A stretch of DNA of 11,128 nucleotides from Euperipatoides rowelli (taxonomy: Eukaryota > Onychophora > Udeonychophora > Euonychophora > Peripatopsidae), in the NCBI GenBank assembly GCA_003024985.2, contig PXIH01S0011517.1; one strand, 5' to 3'. Under the pieces are notes generated by a model that ran no database searches, was not told the DNA's origin, and saw only the letters and a list, made by a program, of their open reading frames with translations. The first letter of the stretch is position 1, and every line of letters begins with the position of its first letter. Both the position numbers and the translations under genes were made by a program. This document shows, in pieces, positions 8,371 through 11,128 of this stretch.

Positions 8371-9141
8371 ATTCAATTTTTTATAAAATGTGTATGTGTA
8401 TGGTCTTGTGGGTTTATCTCTGCCTTCTATTCCTAAAACTAACTCANATTTTGTGTTCGATTCAACTTTTTATACCAGTATGTAGTTAAGGGCGTGCAAG
8501 CTGTTGTTGAATTTGGTTCGATAGGTCGTTGTCCCTTATCAGCTGTTCGCATGTATATTTCAATGATGTAATCCGTACAGTGGCTCCCTCTAGTAATCAA
8601 ACAATTGAAGTCTCCCTAGTAACATAGAAATAATGCGAAGCTTCACGTGTAGCTTAGTAAAATAATAACTAATATAATGAAAGGTTCCAATTTTGTAAAT
8701 TAAGAGTTCTTTCAATGTAATATTTCTCTTGTATATTATAAAGTTGGCCATACTTAAGGGGGTCAACATTGGGGGAGGGGGGGAGTAAAAAGATATAGAA
8801 TATATGAAAAAATAAATAGAAATAAATATATTCTACTAAAATATATGCAATAATAAATATTGTTAACTTGTTGAACAAATGAAAGTGTGGATTAGGAATA
8901 AAATGTAGAATTTTATTTTGTAATTTTCTAACCTTTTATCTAGCAAATGACAAATGTGATGACACTCCACCCTAGAGTGAAAAGTAGGTTATCTCAAAAT
9001 ATGTCATATACAATATGTAAGTCTGTTTCTTGCAACTTTACTTATGTGGGAAAATGTGAATTCTTTTTCAGTATATTACTAAGATATACTTGGCCTTTTA
9101 CTATTCTAATTTATGTCTAGTGGGCTAAATTTAATATAAGC
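8371..9141. other. Intron with a G-run cluster, no gene
   Basis: A patch at about 8490-8660 (GGGCGTGCAAGC to CTTCACGTGTAGC) is less A+T-rich and may be an old insertion. G-runs of 5, 5 and 7 lie at 8758-8783 in otherwise A+T-rich DNA and could support a G-quadruplex. One ambiguous base lies at about 8447. No coding sequence or RNA gene was recognised. Confidence 0.5.
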
Positions 9142-9223
9142 ATAATTATTCATATTTTTAATTTTATAATTAGCATTTTTTTATAATTATTCATATTTTT
9201 AATTTTATAATTAGCATTTTTTT
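9142..9223 (+). repeat. 41-bp tandem duplication in the acceptor region of exon E
   Basis: Two essentially identical copies, each starting ATAATTATTCATATTTTTAA and ending TTATAATTAGCATTTTTTT, lie at 9142-9182 and 9183-9223. The second runs straight into TTTATTTGCAG, the acceptor of exon E at 9234. Each copy carries a pyrimidine-rich tract, branch-point-like TAAT sequences and a TAG. Near-identity suggests a recent duplication. Confidence 0.85.
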
Positions 9224-9234
9224 TTTATTTGCAG

Positions 9235-9400
9235 GCTTCAGAATATGCTTAATATTATTTTTAATGAGCGGCTAAAACTTCGGCGAGAAATTGTTGAATC
9301 GGAAGGCATAGAGAGGGAGATGGATATAAAAATGTGGCGTAGGCAAAAAATTCTGGAACGGATTGGTTTAGTTACTTTTGACTCCACTTCTTTTAAAAAA
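9235..9400 (+). CDS. Kinesin-8 exon E: stalk coiled coil 2
   Basis: One base completes Arg, then 55 codons read LQNMLNIIFNERLKLRREIV, then ESEGIEREMDIKMWRRQKIL, then ERIGLVTFDSTSFKK. The pattern (E)xxRLQxxLxxxFxxRxxxRxExxxLE...xxEMxxxxWRRQxxLER resembles the second stalk coil of KIF18 proteins, where a similar short insert leads to a K-rich helix (exon G). The helix is broken after ERIG by a Ser/Thr-rich stretch (TFDSTSF). The acceptor is TTTATTTGCAG and the donor AAAAAA|GTAATT (9401), in phase 0. The reading frame stays open past the donor to 9439, so a read-through protein ending there is possible but unlikely. The exon resembles the KIF18 pattern more than that of KIF19. Confidence 0.88.
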
Positions 9401-9471
9401 GTAATTTTATTTAAATTTTCTCAAATTTTCATTTTTTAATTAGATAAAATTCAATTTCTTATTTATTGCAG

Positions 9472-9645
9472 CTACAGTATATTGTCGCTGTCAAGTCAAA
9501 ATTTTATGTGGAGAAAAGCAAATTTTACAGGAGAAACAAAGATTTTGCTAACACTAATACACATAGAAAATTTTTAAACAAAAATACCTTGTTTTATGAC
9601 AGTCATATCACTAATTTTGTTTTGTTAAATGATAAAGGAAAGCAG
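9472..9645 (+). CDS. Candidate extra (cassette) exon F of the kinesin-8 gene
   Basis: A 174-nt stretch is open in the frame carried from exon E (58 codons, phase 0-0). It has a strong acceptor (TTTCTTATTTATTGCAG, 9455-9471) and donor (AAGCAG|GTAATG, from 9646). It would be separated from exon E by an intron of only 71 nt. The peptide begins LQYIVAVKSKFYVEKSKFYR and ends FVLLNDKGKQ; it is rich in Lys, Asn, Phe and Tyr and does not look like coiled coil. KIF18 proteins as I know them have no such insert: exon E followed directly by exon G aligns well without it. It could be a lineage-specific exon, an alternative cassette, or a chance open stretch between good splice signals. The splice sites and phase match argue against chance, but not decisively. 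Confidence 0.5.
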
Positions 9646-10673
9646 GTAATGCTATGTGTTACAATAGTTCTGAATATGATTAATTATCCACATAGCAGAT
9701 TTTGACTTGACAATGATATTAGATAATACATGATATTACATTTTATATTTGTTGTAATTAACCAGTTGTGTGAAGACAAAGCTATAATTCATTCATTATT
9801 TACTCCGATTGCACATTAATATAGTTACAGTAACTGTTGTAATTGCAGTCTGACCAATTGCTCATTTGTATTTAATGAATGAAATTACTAGCATGCCACA
9901 TACAACCATAATTATGAATAGTAATTGTATTAGCATGTGGACATGCTGTACGTTTTGAAATATCGTCACACATATGCTGATGATGATTTTTATGTTAGAG
10001 AACTTTGTCAATTGATGTTTAATTGTAAACCTCTCTAGATGGCTATTGAAATTAAAAATATATTTTCTGTATACTGTACGTTATAAACATTAATAAATGT
10101 TGTAATTAGTTGTGTGCTTAACATAAATTTAACAATATTTTATGAAAAGATTTAACCAGATAATTATAAAACAAGAGGTAACTTACTTTATATATATATT
10201 TTTTTCAAATTGAGTTTATCCAGAGAGGCATAAAAACAATTTTACAATATTTGTCTGGAAACTGTTTGAGTTACCCATAAATTTATAGATGACTGGGATG
10301 TTACCAAATTATAAATATACAGTACATAAAATGTCTCGTGCCTCTTGTAACATTTAATCAGTTGAAAGATTTTAATAAATTTTTAAAAGCTGGCTATCAG
10401 TAACTTCATACAGAATGTGGGGATATGTTTATGCCATCACTACATCAAAACAGGTTCAAAGTGCTTTACTCTTCTGCATATTTATCTCTATTTTTGCAGT
10501 TATTTTTAACCTTATACAACTTAGTGTAGAAAAAAATAAAGTTTGTGTGTTAAAAAAAAATTTGTATGATTTTTATATTTTTGTCATAGCAAAGATACTC
10601 ATGATTGAATTTAGAGCCATACTTTCTTTAGATTATAATCCTTAAAAAAATAGCGTTATTGTCTCCTCTCTAG
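9646..10673. other. Intron, no recognisable gene
   Basis: A+T-rich intron before exon G (1028 bp if exon F is used, 1273 bp from exon E if it is skipped). It contains TACAGTA or TACTGTA at about 9827, 10067 and 10319, and a (TA)n run near 10190. An open frame at 10415-10645 is hydrophobic and Lys-rich with no domain match, and stops before the acceptor; I do not call it coding. It ends in TTGTCTCCTCTCTAG, a strong acceptor. Confidence 0.6.
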
Positions 10674-10838
10674 GTATCGTTAAGGATGGAACGTATGATT
10701 GAAGCAGATAAATTACGTCAAGCTGCCCTGAAAAATCGACGTTTGGAATGCGAACATCGAATGCTGGAAAATGTTGATGGTCTTCGAAGATTAGAGTCTG
10801 AAATGGTTTTAACTGGTGAAAATGGAAAAATGTCTGAG
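10674..10838 (+). CDS. Kinesin-8 exon G: stalk coiled coil 3
   Basis: Exactly 55 codons in phase 0, reading VSLRMERMIEADKLRQAALK, then NRRLECEHRMLENVDGLRRL, then ESEMVLTGENGKMSE. The pattern DxxLxxLKxRR........R.xxNxxxLxRxExEMxLxxxNGxxxE matches the KIF18-type stalk, where a basic helix is followed by a short 'EMxL..NG' turn. This is the strongest evidence for KIF18 rather than KIF19. The acceptor is CTCCTCTCTAG (10663-10673) and the donor GAG|GTTTGT (from 10839), which departs from GTAAGT at position +3. An ATG inside at 10686 is not a start; the exon is internal. The protein must continue in later exons, including the basic C-terminal tail expected of kinesin-8, beyond the window. Confidence 0.93.
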
Positions 10839-11128
10839 GTTTGTTTTCACAACTTTATTTCGATTGACAGTATTTTTTTTTAAAAAGTTGAATATTTTTA
10901 TCCTTGAGGAATGCTACAGTGACAAAAGTTCTGTGAGAGGTAGTAGACTGCCCTTATTTTTTTTCTCAACGTTTTAAAATATATTGTAAGATTTAGAACC
11001 ATTTTAGATGTTTTGGATTGATGTTTAAATTTTTTTTTAACAACTGAAGGCGTGTTCGTCAATAGCTAACTTTTTTAATTATTTGAATTATTTGATATTT
11101 TTTCGTTCGTCATTAGCTCACAAACTTA
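10839..11128. other. Start of the next intron
   Basis: A+T-rich intron cut by the right edge. A diverged direct repeat, GTTCGTCAATAGCTAAC (11054-11070) and GTTCGTCATTAGCTCAC (11105-11121), matches at 15 of 17 positions with 51-bp spacing, possibly the start of a tandem array or element. No coding sequence was seen. Confidence 0.55.

Noticed and set aside
8450-8525. Possible tRNA or tRNA-derived SINE (TTCGATTC and GGTTCGAT look like B-box pieces)
   Set aside because: No A box at the right distance, no T-arm pairing and no cloverleaf could be drawn.
8580-8597. CTCF-like motif on the minus strand (ACTAGAGGGAGCCAC)
   Set aside because: Key positions of the consensus differ (including the C after GGG) and a single weak match is expected by chance.
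8669-8878. Minus-strand Tyr/Phe/Ile-rich frame
   Set aside because: Composition reflects A+T-rich low-complexity DNA; includes the complement of the G-run cluster as a Pro stretch; no gene context.
9401-9439. Exon E read-through as an alternative C-terminus
   Set aside because: The frame extends only 12 codons past a good donor and no polyadenylation signal was evident; normal splicing to G preserves the family pattern.
10415-10645. Hydrophobic frame before exon G
   Set aside because: Stops before the acceptor of exon G and has no motif; the hydrophobic look is expected from T-rich intron sequence.

Overview
The window is a piece of an animal nuclear genome: A+T-rich, with long introns, consensus splice signals and many decayed transposon fragments. 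Six plus-strand exons can be read with confidence, and a seventh is a good candidate. They join in frame into an internal part of one kinesin-8 gene of the KIF18 (KIF18A/Klp67A-like) type. They encode 229 residues, or 287 with the candidate exon, running from the end of the motor domain through the neck linker into the first stalk coiled coils. The first exons and the C-terminal tail lie outside the window. The satellite-bearing element at the left end resembles repeats I associate with arthropods and some other invertebrates, so an invertebrate is likely, but the species cannot be named. Two ambiguous bases (N at about 6839 and 8447) suggest a draft assembly.

Layout: 1-628 is intron, with a 116-bp tandem repeat ending in a Helentron-like terminus (about 1-265) and a 188-bp foldback MITE (371-558). 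Exon A (629-729) holds the kinesin [13 protein letters not shown] signature. The next intron carries two LINE 3' remnants pointing away from each other (minus 1227-1506, plus 1818-2054). Exon B (2087-2162) ends the motor domain. The 2.7-kb intron after it holds a probable minus-strand solo LTR (2701-3787). Exon C (4901-4975) is the neck linker. After a 1.6-kb intron comes exon D (6614-6717), followed by a 2.5-kb intron with a possible minus-strand retroelement (6749-7499), several inverted repeats, a G-run cluster and a 41-bp tandem duplication against the next acceptor. Exons E (9235-9400), F (9472-9645, candidate) and G (10674-10838) follow. A last intron begins at 10839.

All confident exons are phase-compatible: A ends in phase 2 and B completes a Ser; B, C, E and G end in phase 0; D ends in phase 2 and E completes an Arg. 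Exon F is 174 nt, phase 0 on both sides, so including or skipping it keeps the frame. The rest of the window is intron and repeats. I found no bacterial genes, CRISPR array, tRNA or rRNA, and no convincing undescribed biological system. The observations most worth following are the candidate cassette exon, the repeat insertions and duplication sitting against splice acceptors, a palindrome in a LINE 3' UTR, and strong enrichment of the 7-mer TACTGTA/TACAGTA.
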